Shown piece by piece: positions 37,822 to 47,713 of a DNA stretch of 64,000 nucleotides (positions within the stretch are counted from its first letter, which is position 1; every line of letters begins with the position of its first letter). The notes under the pieces were generated by a model that worked only from the letters and a program-made list of their open reading frames with translations, was not told the DNA's origin and ran no database searches. The DNA lies in the NCBI GenBank assembly GCA_963662395.1, contig OY759511.1, forward strand, positions 682,001 to 746,000, written 5' to 3'. The position numbers and the translations under genes were made by a program. Origin of the DNA: JAPOXR01 sp963662395 (GTDB lineage: Bacteria > Pseudomonadota > Alphaproteobacteria > Rhodobacterales > Rhodobacteraceae).

Positions 37822-38577
37822 TCACAGGCGCATCTGCTGGACCTGCGCCGTCAGGCCTCCATCCATCACCCAGAGTTGGCCGGACGCATAGCGTGCCTCA
37901 TCCGATGCCAGGAACAGAACCAGCCCGGCAATGTCGTCCGGAGTTCCGATCCGTCGGATCGGATGAATATCCCTGATGACCTGGCGGAGCGATTCGGCAT
38001 CGCCGCGCTCGCCGAAGAAACTCTGCAGCATCGGAGTATCCACGTAACCCGGGCATACGGCATTCACCCGGATTCCCTCCGGGCCGTGATCACAGGCCAT
38101 CGCCCTGGTCAGCGCATGCACCGCCCCCTTGGTGGCGCAATAGGCAGCAAGTTCCGGATCTGCCAGGAACCCGTCATACGAGCCAAAATTGATGATCGAC
38201 GGTGCCGGAGACTGGCGCAGCAGCGGCAGTGCCGCCTTCGAGACCAGGAACATTCCGGTCACATTGACGGCAAAAATCCGCTCCCATTCTGCCAGCGAGG
38301 TGTGCTCGACGGTCTTCTCGATTTCAATTCCGGCCGCATTGACCAGGATGTCCAGCCTGCCCAGCTCCTGTTCTGCCTGGCTGAACAGGGCAGCAACGGA
38401 GTCCTCGCAGGTGACATCGAGATGGCGATACTCCCGATCGGTCAGGCACTCTCCCTCCACGATGTCTGCCGCCCACGACACTGCACCTTCCTCGGCAAAC
38501 CGCCGACAGATTGCGTCGCCGATCCCACCCGAGCCGCCGGTAACAATGGCAGTCTTGCCAGTCAGCCTGCCGGTCAT
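37822..38577 (-). CDS. SDR family oxidoreductase
   Basis: A 251-residue classical SDR with TGGSGGIGDA at residues 13-22, NAAG near 83, and the catalytic motif FGSYDGF...LAAYCATKG (Ser, Tyr, Lys). Its start overlaps the Rieske oxygenase stop (ATGA), so both are translationally coupled and probably act in sequence on one substrate. It differs enough from the neighbouring SDR to be a distinct enzyme rather than a recent duplicate. Confidence 0.9.
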   Translation of the reverse strand: MTGRLTGKTAIVTGGSGGIGDAICRRFAEEGAVSWAADIVEGECLTDREYRHLDVTCEDSVAALFSQAEQELGRLDILVNAAGIEIEKTVEHTSLAEWERIFAVNVTGMFLVSKAALPLLRQSPAPSIINFGSYDGFLADPELAAYCATKGAVHALTRAMACDHGPEGIRVNAVCPGYVDTPMLQSFFGERGDAESLRQVIRDIHPIRRIGTPDDIAGLVLFLASDEARYASGQLWVMDGGLTAQVQQMRL

Positions 38578-39713
38578 GTCGGCCTGCCCCCGGCATAGGC
38601 ATCCAGTACCAGGCCATGAAAATGGTGGACGGCATGCTCCGACATGCCCGATCCCCCGGGATCATGGACAATTCGTCCCTGATGAAATGCCGGCGTCCTC
38701 ATGCCGCGCTGCACGCTCTCGACCAAGCCGATATCCTCGACCTGGAGGACCTCGTCGATATAGCGAATCGCCTCGCGTTCGGCCTCGTTCGGCTCGGCGG
38801 TCTCGAAGAAGAAATCATAGGTCTCGAGCGTCCGTTCGACCCCGGCGGGGATGATGTGCATGACGATGAAATTGCCCCGTCCCGGGTAGCGCATGAGGCA
38901 GGTATTCGGCCACAACCACCACACGGCGTGATCCCTGACCGTGGCTCCCTCGGTCGAATAGGCCGAGTTGGCGCTTCTGCCGGCCTCTGCCATGTGGCTC
39001 GACCATATTCCGTGGGTTTCGACGCGGTAGGTATCCATGTCGACCAGCGTGCAGAAATCCTTGTGGGCACCCGGGCAGTGATAGCATTCCAGAAAATTGT
39101 CCACGACATTCTTCCAGTTGGAATTGATGTCGTAGGTGAGCCGGCGGGCAAAGGTCAGCCTGCCGACATCCGGCGCCCAATGGTCGATTTCGCCGGCCAG
39201 GCCGACGGTCTGATCGGCGAGCGTCCGGGCATCGGGATCGAGATTGACATAGACGAACCCGCCGAACTCCTCGACCTGGACCTGGTCAAGGGCGATATCC
39301 TCGATCCTGAATTCCTCCAGCCCCTCCGAATGTGGTGCCCGCAACAGCTGGCCGCCAAGATCGTAGACCCATGCATGGTACGGGCAAAGAATGCGCGTGG
39401 TCCGGCCTTCCCCGGCAAGCAATTCATGCGCCCGGTGCTTGCAGACATTGTAGAAGGCACGCAGCCGGCCGTCATTCGACCTGATCACGCAGACCGGAAA
39501 CCCGCCGACCGTGTCGGTGACATATGATCCGGGCTCCGACAGTTTTTCGACATGACACATCCACTGCCAGCTCCTGGCAAAAACCTGCCTCTGCTCGACG
39601 GCATACCAGTGCTGATCGCAATAGGCGGCCGCATTCAGTGACAGTGATTTTCGCGGATCAGGATGCCAGCCACGGGCGATCTCACCTGCCGGATGTTCCA
39701 TCGCAATCGTCAT
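38574..39713 (-). CDS. Rieske oxygenase alpha subunit (CntA-like)
   Basis: A 379-residue Rieske oxygenase. Cluster ligands are Cys91-x-His93 and Cys110-x2-His113 (CKHRAHE...CPYHAW); the mononuclear iron site is in DNFLECYHCPGAHKDF. The sequence resembles choline/carnitine/betaine monooxygenases more than aromatic dioxygenases, which is inference. ATG 39713 is preceded by GGGAGGAGGG and fits well. A reductase gene is absent. The two downstream SDRs share its operon. Confidence 0.88.
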   Translation of the reverse strand: MTIAMEHPAGEIARGWHPDPRKSLSLNAAAYCDQHWYAVEQRQVFARSWQWMCHVEKLSEPGSYVTDTVGGFPVCVIRSNDGRLRAFYNVCKHRAHELLAGEGRTTRILCPYHAWVYDLGGQLLRAPHSEGLEEFRIEDIALDQVQVEEFGGFVYVNLDPDARTLADQTVGLAGEIDHWAPDVGRLTFARRLTYDINSNWKNVVDNFLECYHCPGAHKDFCTLVDMDTYRVETHGIWSSHMAEAGRSANSAYSTEGATVRDHAVWWLWPNTCLMRYPGRGNFIVMHIIPAGVERTLETYDFFFETAEPNEAEREAIRYIDEVLQVEDIGLVESVQRGMRTPAFHQGRIVHDPGGSGMSEHAVHHFHGLVLDAYAGGRPT

Positions 39714-40364
39714 TGGCCCTCCTCCCGAAAACCCGCCTGCCCGGTGTTGTCGGCAATCAACTCGCATGCACAAGAGACAGCCCGACCCCCGGCAAGTCAA
39801 TACCTGAGGGGATGGCTCGCCAATACCGGTTCATGACTCCGAACCAGCCGCCAACTGCAGCATCAATTGGCTTGATGGCTGCAAGGTGCCCGCTACCCCG
39901 GTCCCAAGAGGGACGGACTGCAGCCGTGATCCTCCCGCCAGGTGACACCTGCCTTGCCCGCGGGCGGCCTGGAGGACCGAGCCAATTGGCATTACCGGAC
40001 TTTCAGGATGTAGGCGTGCTCAAGCCGGTCTCATTCCGATCGAACCAGAGTAGTTGGCTTCCTTGAGGCGGCTGGAGACCTCTGCCTTGCGCCGGGTGGC
40101 TCGGCGATGTTCGGGGATGGTTCCGACATTGCCAATGGCTCCGGTCACTCAATTGGTCGTGTGTTTTCTCTCATTGGGCGCAGTAGACCGGCATTGTCAC
40201 GCACCGAGGGACGACCAGGCCTCTCGTGAATTGTTGCCCGGCAAGCGGACCGCCGGCTCGCCCGACCGGGGTTGCCCGTGCATTGGAACTGCGCAAAAGG
40301 AGTCGTCCGGCGGGTCGATCGACTTGGGGATTTGCTGGGTCGAGAGACATTTCCGACATGCTCA
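39714..40364. other. No supported gene
   Basis: About 650 bp upstream of the Rieske operon; the promoter should be near the left edge. Open frames in it lack protein-like features. No repeat, tRNA or clear hairpin was recognised. Confidence 0.4.
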
Positions 40365-40625
40365 TCAATCCACCACGTTGAAGTCGAGACGCTCCAGGTG
40401 CCGTTTTGCCTCGTTTGCCTTGAAGGACTGCAAGGGACCTCTTCCAGAAAGATGGTGTGCTATCCGAAGAATGAGTTTCTGGTCGTAACGTCTCCGTGTT
40501 TCAGCGACGTACCAGCGTGTCGATGTCCCGCCTCCATGGGTCTTCAACAACTCCTCGAGCGGTTTTGCACCGAATTCCTCCATTGCCGCCCTTACATCGG
40601 CTCGGGTGATATCCGAGAGTGCCAT
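40365..40625 (-). CDS. ScoMcrA-like N-terminal head domain, alone
   Basis: An 86-residue protein beginning MALSDITRADVRAAMEEFG and ending HLERLDFNVVD, with a central TRWYVAETRRRYDQKLI. This is the order seen in the N-terminal head domain of ScoMcrA-like HNH restriction enzymes and related proteins, where it reads YDSKAI then an alpha-helical tail. Here the protein stops after that domain, so it is either a stand-alone member or a truncated nuclease; no HNH domain follows in any frame. Confidence 0.5.
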   Translation of the reverse strand: MALSDITRADVRAAMEEFGAKPLEELLKTHGGGTSTRWYVAETRRRYDQKLILRIAHHLSGRGPLQSFKANEAKRHLERLDFNVVD

Positions 40626-40855
40626 GTCGATCTCCTGTCGGGTGTTCTCGGTGAACCGGGCATGCGCGTTTCCTGTTGAAGGGCCCTTCGGCGCCGCCTT
40701 GTCAATCCACGCGGATAATCTCCAACCACATCTGCCTCTCGGTTCCCTTCCCGAGATCTGTCGGCGCCATGGCTGATGCTTCGCTCGCCGGATGTCCTGG
40801 CCTCACAGACAATCGTCTGTTCGAGCACTCTCCTCTCCAGTTTCTCGACAGGTTG

Positions 40856-41749
40856 CTATCGGATTTCCTGTTTCCTGACCCGGACGGGCAGGAGAAATTC
40901 GATTACCGCGGCCCCGGCAATGCAGATGGTCCCGGCCAGCTCGACAAGGCCGAAATGCTCGTCCAGCAGGGCCGCGCTGGACCCGACACCCGAAATGATC
41001 TCGGCTGACAGCAGGAAACTCAGCAGGGCTGGTGGCAACAGCCGGGCGCTCCAGAGCGTCAGGACAATCATTGGTGCGAAGTAGAGTCCGCCGGACAGCA
41101 ACACCACCGGAGCCGTCAGTTCATTCACCTCCACCCCGGAGGCCGGAAGATCGGCTCCGAATTCGACCAGCATGGCCAGGCCGCTGGTAGCAACGGCAAC
41201 CACGATCGCAACCAGCGCCGCCGCTCCCGTCTCGAACTTCCCGGACGAAAACAGCAATGCCGCCCCCACCGACCAGGCCAGTCCGGACAGGATGGCCATG
41301 ACCTCGCCGGCGCCGACATCATGCGGCGACAAGCCACCGCCAAGGATCAGCATCATCCCCAACAGCGACATGGAAATGGCAACCAGGCTCTGCCAGGACC
41401 ATCGCCGACCCATGAACACGCACTCGATCAGCGTGCTCCAGGCGGGGGCAAGATAGAACAGCAGAACAACCCGAACCACATCCGTATAGGCAAGTGCCGT
41501 GGCATAGGTGGTGATCGCGACACCGGCCAGCACTGCCCCGATCGCCGCCCGCAATGGCAGCTTCCACCCCCTCCTGACAAATAGAACCAGCAGCACGATG
41601 AATGGCAGGGCGCCAAGGTTGATGGCAAACCCGGCCACCGATCCCGGAAGGCCGATATCGTTGAGATAGCGGATCGGGATCCACCACAGCCCCCAAAGCA
41701 CCGCCGATACCAGGGCCACCGAAGTCGGAAACAACCTGTCACGGATCAT
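40856..41749 (-). CDS. EamA/DMT family transporter
   Basis: A 297-residue membrane protein with about ten helices in two repeated halves, the drug/metabolite transporter fold. The N-terminal EamA half includes VSAVLWGLWWIPIRYL and the second half LSGLAWSVGAALLFS. Cargo is unknown. ATG 41749 is preferred over an upstream start because the extra N-terminus is polar and Arg-rich. Monocistronic. Confidence 0.85.
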   Translation of the reverse strand: MIRDRLFPTSVALVSAVLWGLWWIPIRYLNDIGLPGSVAGFAINLGALPFIVLLVLFVRRGWKLPLRAAIGAVLAGVAITTYATALAYTDVVRVVLLFYLAPAWSTLIECVFMGRRWSWQSLVAISMSLLGMMLILGGGLSPHDVGAGEVMAILSGLAWSVGAALLFSSGKFETGAAALVAIVVAVATSGLAMLVEFGADLPASGVEVNELTAPVVLLSGGLYFAPMIVLTLWSARLLPPALLSFLLSAEIISGVGSSAALLDEHFGLVELAGTICIAGAAVIEFLLPVRVRKQEIR

Positions 41750-41977
41750 TGCCTGCCACCTCCGCCAGAACTGGCGCTGTCCGGGGGTGCCCTTCCTTCC
41801 GGACAGCCCGGTTGCGAAATCGCCGTTCCGGAGCACCAACAGGGCAGGTAGACCCCCGGGAGCATTTCATCAAGTGCGGGCGAGCCGTCCCGGTGCATCG
41901 CATTGATTGGCTGCAATCCGGGAATGTCGGGCATTTCCGCCCCGGTGACACGGTGCGGGTCGAACTCCGGGCTGACG

Positions 41978-43756
41978 CTACGAATTCTCGATCAACCGCA
42001 GCCCGAGGTCCCGCAGCGCTTCATTGGTCGGCGGTGCCGGCGCTCCAAGCATGAGATCCTCGGCCCGCTGGTTGAGCGGAAACATCGTGACTTCTCTTAT
42101 GTTCTCGACCCCGGCCAGCAGCATGACGATCCGCTCGATTCCCGGAGCGATCCCGGCATGTGGCGGGGCGCCAAATCGAAGTGCGTTGACCATGCCGCCG
42201 AAATTGCTGTCGACATAGTCCCGCCCGCGGCCGACGATGGAGAACGCCTTGTAGAGAGTGTCCAGATCATGGTTTCGCACCGCACCCGATGACAGCTCGA
42301 CGCCGTTGCAGACCAAATCGTACTGGTAGCCGGCAACGGTGAGGGGGTCGGACGACTCCAGGGCTGCCAGCCCGCCCTGCGGCATCGAGAACGGGTTGTG
42401 GGAAAAATCGAGTTCACCGGTCTCCTCGTCGCGCTCGAACATCGGAAAATCGGTGATCCAGCAGAATTCGAACCGGTCCCGGTCGATCAATCCGAGCTCC
42501 GTTGCAACCTCGTCGCGTGCGCGGGCCGCCACCGCCTCGAAGGCTGAAGGTTTGCCGGCGAGAAAGAATGCCGCATCACCGCTGTCCAGCCCCAGTTGCC
42601 GGCGGATCGCTTCGGTCCGGTCGGGGCCGATATTGCTGGCCAGCGGGCCCGCCCCTTCCAGCTGACCGTCAGTCGTGCGCCACAGGATGTATCCCATCCC
42701 GGGCAGCCCCTGTCGCTGGGCAAATATATTCATGCGGTCACAAAACCGGCGACTGCCGCCGCCTGGTGCCGGTATGGCCCGGATTTCGTTGCCGCCATCC
42801 TCGAGCAGCGAGGCAAAGATCCGGAAGCCCGAGCCACGGAAATGCTCCGAGACCTGCTGCATCCGGATCGGATTGCGCAAATCCGGCTTGTCGGTCCCGT
42901 ACCAGAGCATGGTGTCCCTGAAGGTAATCCTCGGAAAGCTGTCGGCGATGGCCTTGCCGGCGCCGAATTCCCGGAATACATCCCGCATGACCGGCTCGAT
43001 GACCGAAAACACATCCTCCTGCGTGGCAAAGGCCAGTTCGACATCAAGCTGGTAGAATTCGCCGGGCGACCGGTCGGCGCGCGGGTCCTCGTCACGAAAA
43101 CAGGGGGCAATCTGGAAATATCGATCGAAGCCGGCGATCATGATGAACTGCTTGAATTGCTGCGGTGCCTGCGGCAGCGCGTAGAAATTGCCGTTATGCA
43201 GCCGTGACGGAACCAGGAAATCCCTGGCTCCTTCCGGCGAGGACGCCGTCAGGATCGGAGTCTGGAACTCGGTAAACCCGTGCCCGGTCATCAATTCGCG
43301 CAACAGCCCGATGACCTGCGAGCGAAGCATCATCCGCTCATGCATCACCGAACGCCTGAGGTCGAGAAACCGGTATTTGAGGCGCGTCTCCTCCGGATAC
43401 TCCTGGTCGCCGAAGACCTGCAGCGGCAACTCCTCGGTCGAACCGAGGATTTCGAGGTCGCGGACAAAGACCTCGATCTCACCGGTCGAGAGCTTCTCAT
43501 TGACCAGCTCCGGCTCACGCAACCGCACCTGGCCGTCGATCCTGATGACCGACTCGGCGCGCAGTTGCTCGAACTCGCTGAATGCGTCGCTATCCGAATC
43601 GGCAAGGATTTGCGTGACCCCGTAATGATCACGAAGATCGACGAACAGCACGCCGCCATGATCGCGGATCCGGTGCACCCATCCGGACAGCCTCACCAGG
43701 CTGCCGACATCCTCCCGGCAGAGTTGTGCGCATGTATGGGTTCGATAGGGATGCAT
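41978..43756 (-). CDS. aspS: Aspartyl-tRNA synthetase
   Basis: A 592-residue class IIb synthetase that charges tRNA-Asp, possibly also tRNA-Asn if the organism lacks AsnRS. Domains in order: OB-fold anticodon domain (VRLSGWVHRIRDHGGVLFVDL), class II motif 2 region, the bacterial GAD insertion, and motif 3 near the C-terminus (GIAPGIERIVMLLAG). YGTDKPDLRNPI is typical. The reading frame continues 209 codons upstream, but ATG 43756 (MHPYRTHTC) is the family start. Confidence 0.96.
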   Translation of the reverse strand: MHPYRTHTCAQLCREDVGSLVRLSGWVHRIRDHGGVLFVDLRDHYGVTQILADSDSDAFSEFEQLRAESVIRIDGQVRLREPELVNEKLSTGEIEVFVRDLEILGSTEELPLQVFGDQEYPEETRLKYRFLDLRRSVMHERMMLRSQVIGLLRELMTGHGFTEFQTPILTASSPEGARDFLVPSRLHNGNFYALPQAPQQFKQFIMIAGFDRYFQIAPCFRDEDPRADRSPGEFYQLDVELAFATQEDVFSVIEPVMRDVFREFGAGKAIADSFPRITFRDTMLWYGTDKPDLRNPIRMQQVSEHFRGSGFRIFASLLEDGGNEIRAIPAPGGGSRRFCDRMNIFAQRQGLPGMGYILWRTTDGQLEGAGPLASNIGPDRTEAIRRQLGLDSGDAAFFLAGKPSAFEAVAARARDEVATELGLIDRDRFEFCWITDFPMFERDEETGELDFSHNPFSMPQGGLAALESSDPLTVAGYQYDLVCNGVELSSGAVRNHDLDTLYKAFSIVGRGRDYVDSNFGGMVNALRFGAPPHAGIAPGIERIVMLLAGVENIREVTMFPLNQRAEDLMLGAPAPPTNEALRDLGLRLIENS

Positions 43757-44127
43757 GTCCTGGCTCTTCCAGAATGACGGCAAGGGGTCGCCTTTCAATT
43801 CCCCGGCCGGAAATGTCAAGGAATCTCCGCCAGCCATGCGGCACGGCGCGAGTTCCAAACACGGCGCGACATGACTTGCCCGTTCGATTTGCCGATTGCC
43901 CGAGGCCTTGTTGGTCGATCCTCCGGGCAAACCGAAACCTGACGTGTGAGACCGAAGCGCCAGTGAGTGCTCCGGTCGCGCTTCGTGATCGCCCAGATGC
44001 CGGTCGATGAAAGATGTTTGTCCTCGGCATCCGGCCCGAGTAACGCGCGATTTCCGGCAGCCAGGTGCATGCAAGACCCATCCCGGTTCGCCGTGAGGCT
44101 TCCAGTCAGAAATGTGGGAAGCAGGAG
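43757..44127. other. aspS upstream region, no supported gene
   Basis: 371 bp between aspS and the left end of the composite transposon. It should hold the aspS promoter. A short plus-strand frame from 44044 would read through the transposon site into 62035 if the insertion is removed, but I cannot tell whether it is a real gene. Confidence 0.4.
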
Positions 44128-44135
44128 CAAAATGG

Positions 44136-45457
44136 GGAATGTCCCGACCAATGTTGAAACTGGCATCGGTCAGCGTCGCTGTTTGATCATCATGCGGCCC
44201 GTGCGTGGTGGTCAATGTCGGAGGTTCTGCACCTTCCCCGTGACAACGCTCCAGGGCGGCCTTGAGGCGTGCCATTCCGGCTCCTCGCCATCTCATGGAC
44301 TTGTGGCTGGTCTGCCGAACCACCGGGTGGGCACTCTCGGTCATGTTCGTCGTCGCCAGGGCACGTCTGAGCTCCGGTGGCAATCCGGGCCTTCACGCAT
44401 GAGGATCTCGCCGGGGCCCTCGTGCATGGAGCCGGAGACACCGGGACCTTCCTGCTCGAGCCGCCCGGCAAGGTTTCGAAGACACTGCTCGGCCTTCTCG
44501 GCATCATCAAGCTCCCAAGCCTGGCGAAGCGCCTGGCAACAACCTGAATGCAGACGCCCGGGCAGGCGATCGGAGATGTTCCTGCCCCGGTCCCGGCAGC
44601 ACTGCATGGCGGTGCCTTGGCACCATCGAGGACGAAAAGGCCGCATGGACGGGTCCGGGCCCCGGCAGGTCAGGTTGTCGAGGAGTGCCTGCACCGTGGC
44701 CGGCCTCTCGGTCGTGCCTTCCACCACACCGGGAGGATGCCTGCCTCCACCGGCATCGACACCACCGATGGCCAGGGCCATCAGGAGATTGTCGCCAGCT
44801 GCATCCCGCCCTGTTGGATGACCGGCAGGTCAGGCCCCGGGATGTCCGACGACATCCATCCGCCCGACCTCTCCCCGGCCGGTGCTTCGAGGCGGCGCCA
44901 GACCGCCGATCGTGACAGGCCGAAGCCATGATCGTCGGGGATTCCGGCCTCGGGAAGTCGCACGGCGAAGCCTCCGCGCCTGCCCATTTACGAGCATCAG
45001 CGATGTTGCCCACTGCTCGAGACCGCCGCCGCCAATCTCTTCCCGGCTTGGCAGCGGCAGCTCCCGCCCGGTCTCCCTGTCGCGCAGCCGCGGGCGCTCG
45101 ATGCGGATCTTGCCTCCCCGGAAGCCGGCCATGCCGGTTGTCGTCCCCCATCGGTAGCCCGGCTTGCCTGCGTCCCGTCCGCAGCGCTCGCCGGCAAGGT
45201 CTGCCGTGTCCTCGTTGAAAATCCGCGTCATGGCATCGATCGGCCATGACGCGTAAGCGGTCAAGGCCGGTGCCGACATCCTCCCGGGGCCTCGTGGACG
45301 AGCTCCCGGTGCGATGGTGCCGGCATGCCTGGTGGTGGTTGGTGGTGACGTTTTCATGGTGTTGCTTCCCTTTCCGGAATTGACACCCCGGGCCTGGCGC
45401 TCGAGGGAAGCAACGCCGACCTCTGCCCGAGTTTCGACATCGGTCGGGACATTACCC
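44136..45457 (-). mobile_element. IS256-family element, left copy (decayed)
   Basis: Both ends match: GGAATGTCCCGACCAATG on the left and the inverse GTCGGGACATTACC on the right. The transposase is broken into several minus-strand frames: the N-terminal part reads GYRWGTTTGMAGFRGGKIRI, and later parts include ISDRLPGRLHSG and LATTNMTESAHPVVRQT. A deletion relative to the right copy removes part of the catalytic region. It is inactive, but its ends could still be moved by transposase from elsewhere. Confidence 0.8.
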
Positions 45458-45738
45458 TGGAAATTGCAACATTGAAAACCCGAAGAAGCGTCACGCTCGA
45501 TCTGGGCGTCGACCCTTGCCTGGTCTGTCGAAATGGCCTCGGCAAGTTCGATGCCGATTTCGCTGTTTGACGGGGAAATAACGAAGCCTGGTCGGTCGCA
45601 GCGTTCGACGCGAAGCGGAAATTGTAGCAGGCCAGTTGTCGCGAATGTGGCGAGCAAGCGATAGGCGGCCCAGATTTCCGTGCGATCCTTGGGTCGGCCT
45701 TGTCCGCGAGAGGGCACCCAAACATCGCGCGTGTACAT
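45458..45738 (-). pseudogene. Unknown cargo gene cut by IS256
   Basis: Codons from ATG 45738 (MYTRDVWVPSRGQGRPKDRT) through ERCDRPGFVISPSNSEIGIE run directly into the left IS256 copy, so the C-terminal part is lost. The visible part resembles small proteins of genomic islands with a PKDR-type N-terminus and a DRPDF strand, but I cannot name a family. It was truncated when the cargo was captured, or by later deletion. Confidence 0.55.
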
Positions 45739-45769
45739 CAGCCGGTCCAAACCCTCGGGCAACGCCGAT

Positions 45770-46033
45770 TCAAACGGTAAACGGTCGGTCTTCGCCGAAG
45801 TCGAGGCCTGGACGGCCGCCATTGCAGTGCGGGCAACGCCGCAACCAGATGTCCGAGCCGTTGGCACCATAGCGGCGGAGGCAATTGCTGCATAAGAGTT
45901 CGAAAATCCGTTGGTTGTGATCATTGCCCGGAATGTCGGTGTCGCGAATGACGGTTTGGCCGTTCCGGTTCCGGTAACCGGGCGTGGTCGTGCCGGCGGA
46001 AGTTCGGGAGCGGGGCCTGGAGTTGTCCACCAT
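45770..46033 (-). CDS. Zinc-ribbon-like small protein
   Basis: An 87-residue protein with two CxxC pairs spaced as a zinc ribbon (LLCSNCLRRYG and RRCPHCNGG). The N-terminus is polar and disordered-looking. Proteins of this sort occur in accessory islands; the function is unknown. It starts 11 bp after the AbiU2-like gene stop and is followed by the truncated gene, so the three were one operon. Confidence 0.6.
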   Translation of the reverse strand: MVDNSRPRSRTSAGTTTPGYRNRNGQTVIRDTDIPGNDHNQRIFELLCSNCLRRYGANGSDIWLRRCPHCNGGRPGLDFGEDRPFTV

Positions 46034-46044
46034 TCCCTTTCAAC

Positions 46045-46668
46045 TCAGCTCTTGTCGAACTGAATGCAGCCAACGGTCGTGCGGGCAATGCTGACGTAGC
46101 GTTGGCCAAGCTGTCCCATCGGGGAAAAATCGAAAGATTGCTGTTCGGAACAATCCCATTTCTTCCAGATCATGTCGGCCAGTTCGCCCAATTTGCTCAT
46201 GTATTCGTTACTGTCGTTCTCGCAAATCTTCCTGCAGAATGAGCCATCCCTGAACATATCCCGGTCATTGTGTGCAATGATCTTGTGCCGCGCTTGCCTG
46301 ATATACTTCTCGTAGAAGTTATTGAGCTTGGTCCTGATACTGTCCAGTTCCTCTTTCTCATCCGGCAGCCATATGGCATCCTGATCAACGAAGAACTTGA
46401 TCGACAGATTGCGATGATCGCCGCTTTCAGCGGGATCGTGCAGCTTGGCAATTTGCAGCACGGTATAGGGCCCACTAATTTCAAAATAGTGGTCCAGAAA
46501 CTGGCCTGGCGCCGAGTTCCGCAATTTATTTTCGAGACACAATCTGGTTATGGTGGGATCATTAGCGGCACTGTGCATGCCCAGATTCATTGTCCAGCAT
46601 TTGAACACCCATCGGCAGTGGTCGCAGAATATCTTGGTGTCCTCTTGGTCAGGCATAATGTTGGGCAT
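46045..46668 (-). CDS. AbiU2-like HEPN domain protein
   Basis: A 207-residue helical protein resembling the AbiU2 HEPN family. The landmark is the R-x4-6-H motif in IRQARHKIIAHNDRDM near residue 133; other family features are LHDPAESGDHRNLSIKFF and a long DSIRTKLNNFYEKYI helix. HEPN proteins with this motif are often RNases in abortive-infection or TA systems; whether it cleaves RNA is inference. No MNT-type nucleotidyltransferase partner lies beside it. The composition is more AT-rich than the chromosome around it. Confidence 0.65.
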   Translation of the reverse strand: MPNIMPDQEDTKIFCDHCRWVFKCWTMNLGMHSAANDPTITRLCLENKLRNSAPGQFLDHYFEISGPYTVLQIAKLHDPAESGDHRNLSIKFFVDQDAIWLPDEKEELDSIRTKLNNFYEKYIRQARHKIIAHNDRDMFRDGSFCRKICENDSNEYMSKLGELADMIWKKWDCSEQQSFDFSPMGQLGQRYVSIARTTVGCIQFDKS

Positions 46669-46844
46669 TGCTGCTCTCTATCTTTTCCTGTTCTGCCCGT
46701 CGCGGGCATAGCGTCCTTCGGTTGACACGCATGAAAATCAACCGCAGATTCGTAAGGGCTGACGCATTCAAGGATCCCGTTTGCTGGCTGACTGCCTGTA
46801 CCCTTATTCTGAGGAACGATCTGGATTTTCGGCAAAGTCGGCTA

Positions 46845-47713
46845 GGGCCTGTTGACAATCATGTTGCCGCAACCACGCCACTGACGAGATGAATCGCCGC
46901 CGCGAAGCTCTCGCCCGGTTTGTCGTAGCGGGTGGCGATCGACCGGAACTCCTTGATTCTTGCGAAGACATTCCCGGTCCGGTGCCGCCACCTGTACATC
47001 TCCCGGTCATGATGCCTGGGCTTCGTCCGGTTCCGCCTCGGGGGAATCACCGCCATCGCTCCGCTGTCTTCCACCTCTGCCAGCAGCCAGCCGGCATCGA
47101 ATGCCTTGTCGCCGATGAGGGCACCGTAGCGGAGATCCCCGAGAAGAGCCGGCACTCCGAGAAGGTCATGCGCCTGGCCGGGAAGGATCACGAAGCGCAC
47201 GAGGTAGCCGAGTGCGTCCACCACCGCCACGACCTTGCTGGTCAGGCCGCCCCGGGAGCGTCCGATGCCCTGCCCGGAGGTCCCCCTTTTGCACCTACCG
47301 CCTTCTGGTGTGCCTGCACGATGGTGCCGTCGACGAAGATGTATTCGAGGTCGAACTCATCCGGGGGCTCGTTGAAGACAGTCTCGAAGACACCCGAAAG
47401 CGCCCATCTGCGGAAGCGCTTGAAGATGCGCCTCCTTGCCGAAACTCTCGGGAAGGTCGCGCCAGGGTGATCCGGTGCGGATCCGCCAGAGTACTGCCTC
47501 GAGAAACAACCGGTTGTCTGCCGCGGTGACACCGGGGTCGGTCGCCTTTCCGGGCGGCATGGGGCGGGTCCGCGCCCACATGGCGCCCTCAAGCACCGTC
47601 CTGTCCGTATTCATCTGCCATTTGCCTCTACTGCTCATGCCGTCATTTCGACGTGCGTTGCGGCAAAAATGGCACCTGCGCGGCTGATTCGCAACCCGAT
47701 TGTCAACAGGCCC
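46845..47713 (-). mobile_element. IS5-family element, copy 2
   Basis: Same 869-bp length and GGGCCTGTTGACAATC ends as the copy at 18101, with TA duplicated at 46843-46844 and 47714-47715. It lies in the same orientation as the TerB-like gene it interrupts. The two copies differ at scattered bases, so they are not from a very recent single event. Confidence 0.88.
46859..47614 (-). CDS. IS5-family transposase (split over frames)
   Basis: It begins MNTDRTVLEGAMWARTRP at ATG 47614, shifts frame after FGKEA to IFKRFRRWALSGVF, and again at a G-run near 47285 to reach the C-terminal part (VVDALGYLVRFVILPGQ, IGDKAFDAGWL). The same two breaks exist in copy 1. IS427-group transposases normally need one slippage, so the extra break may silence it. 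Confidence 0.7.
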
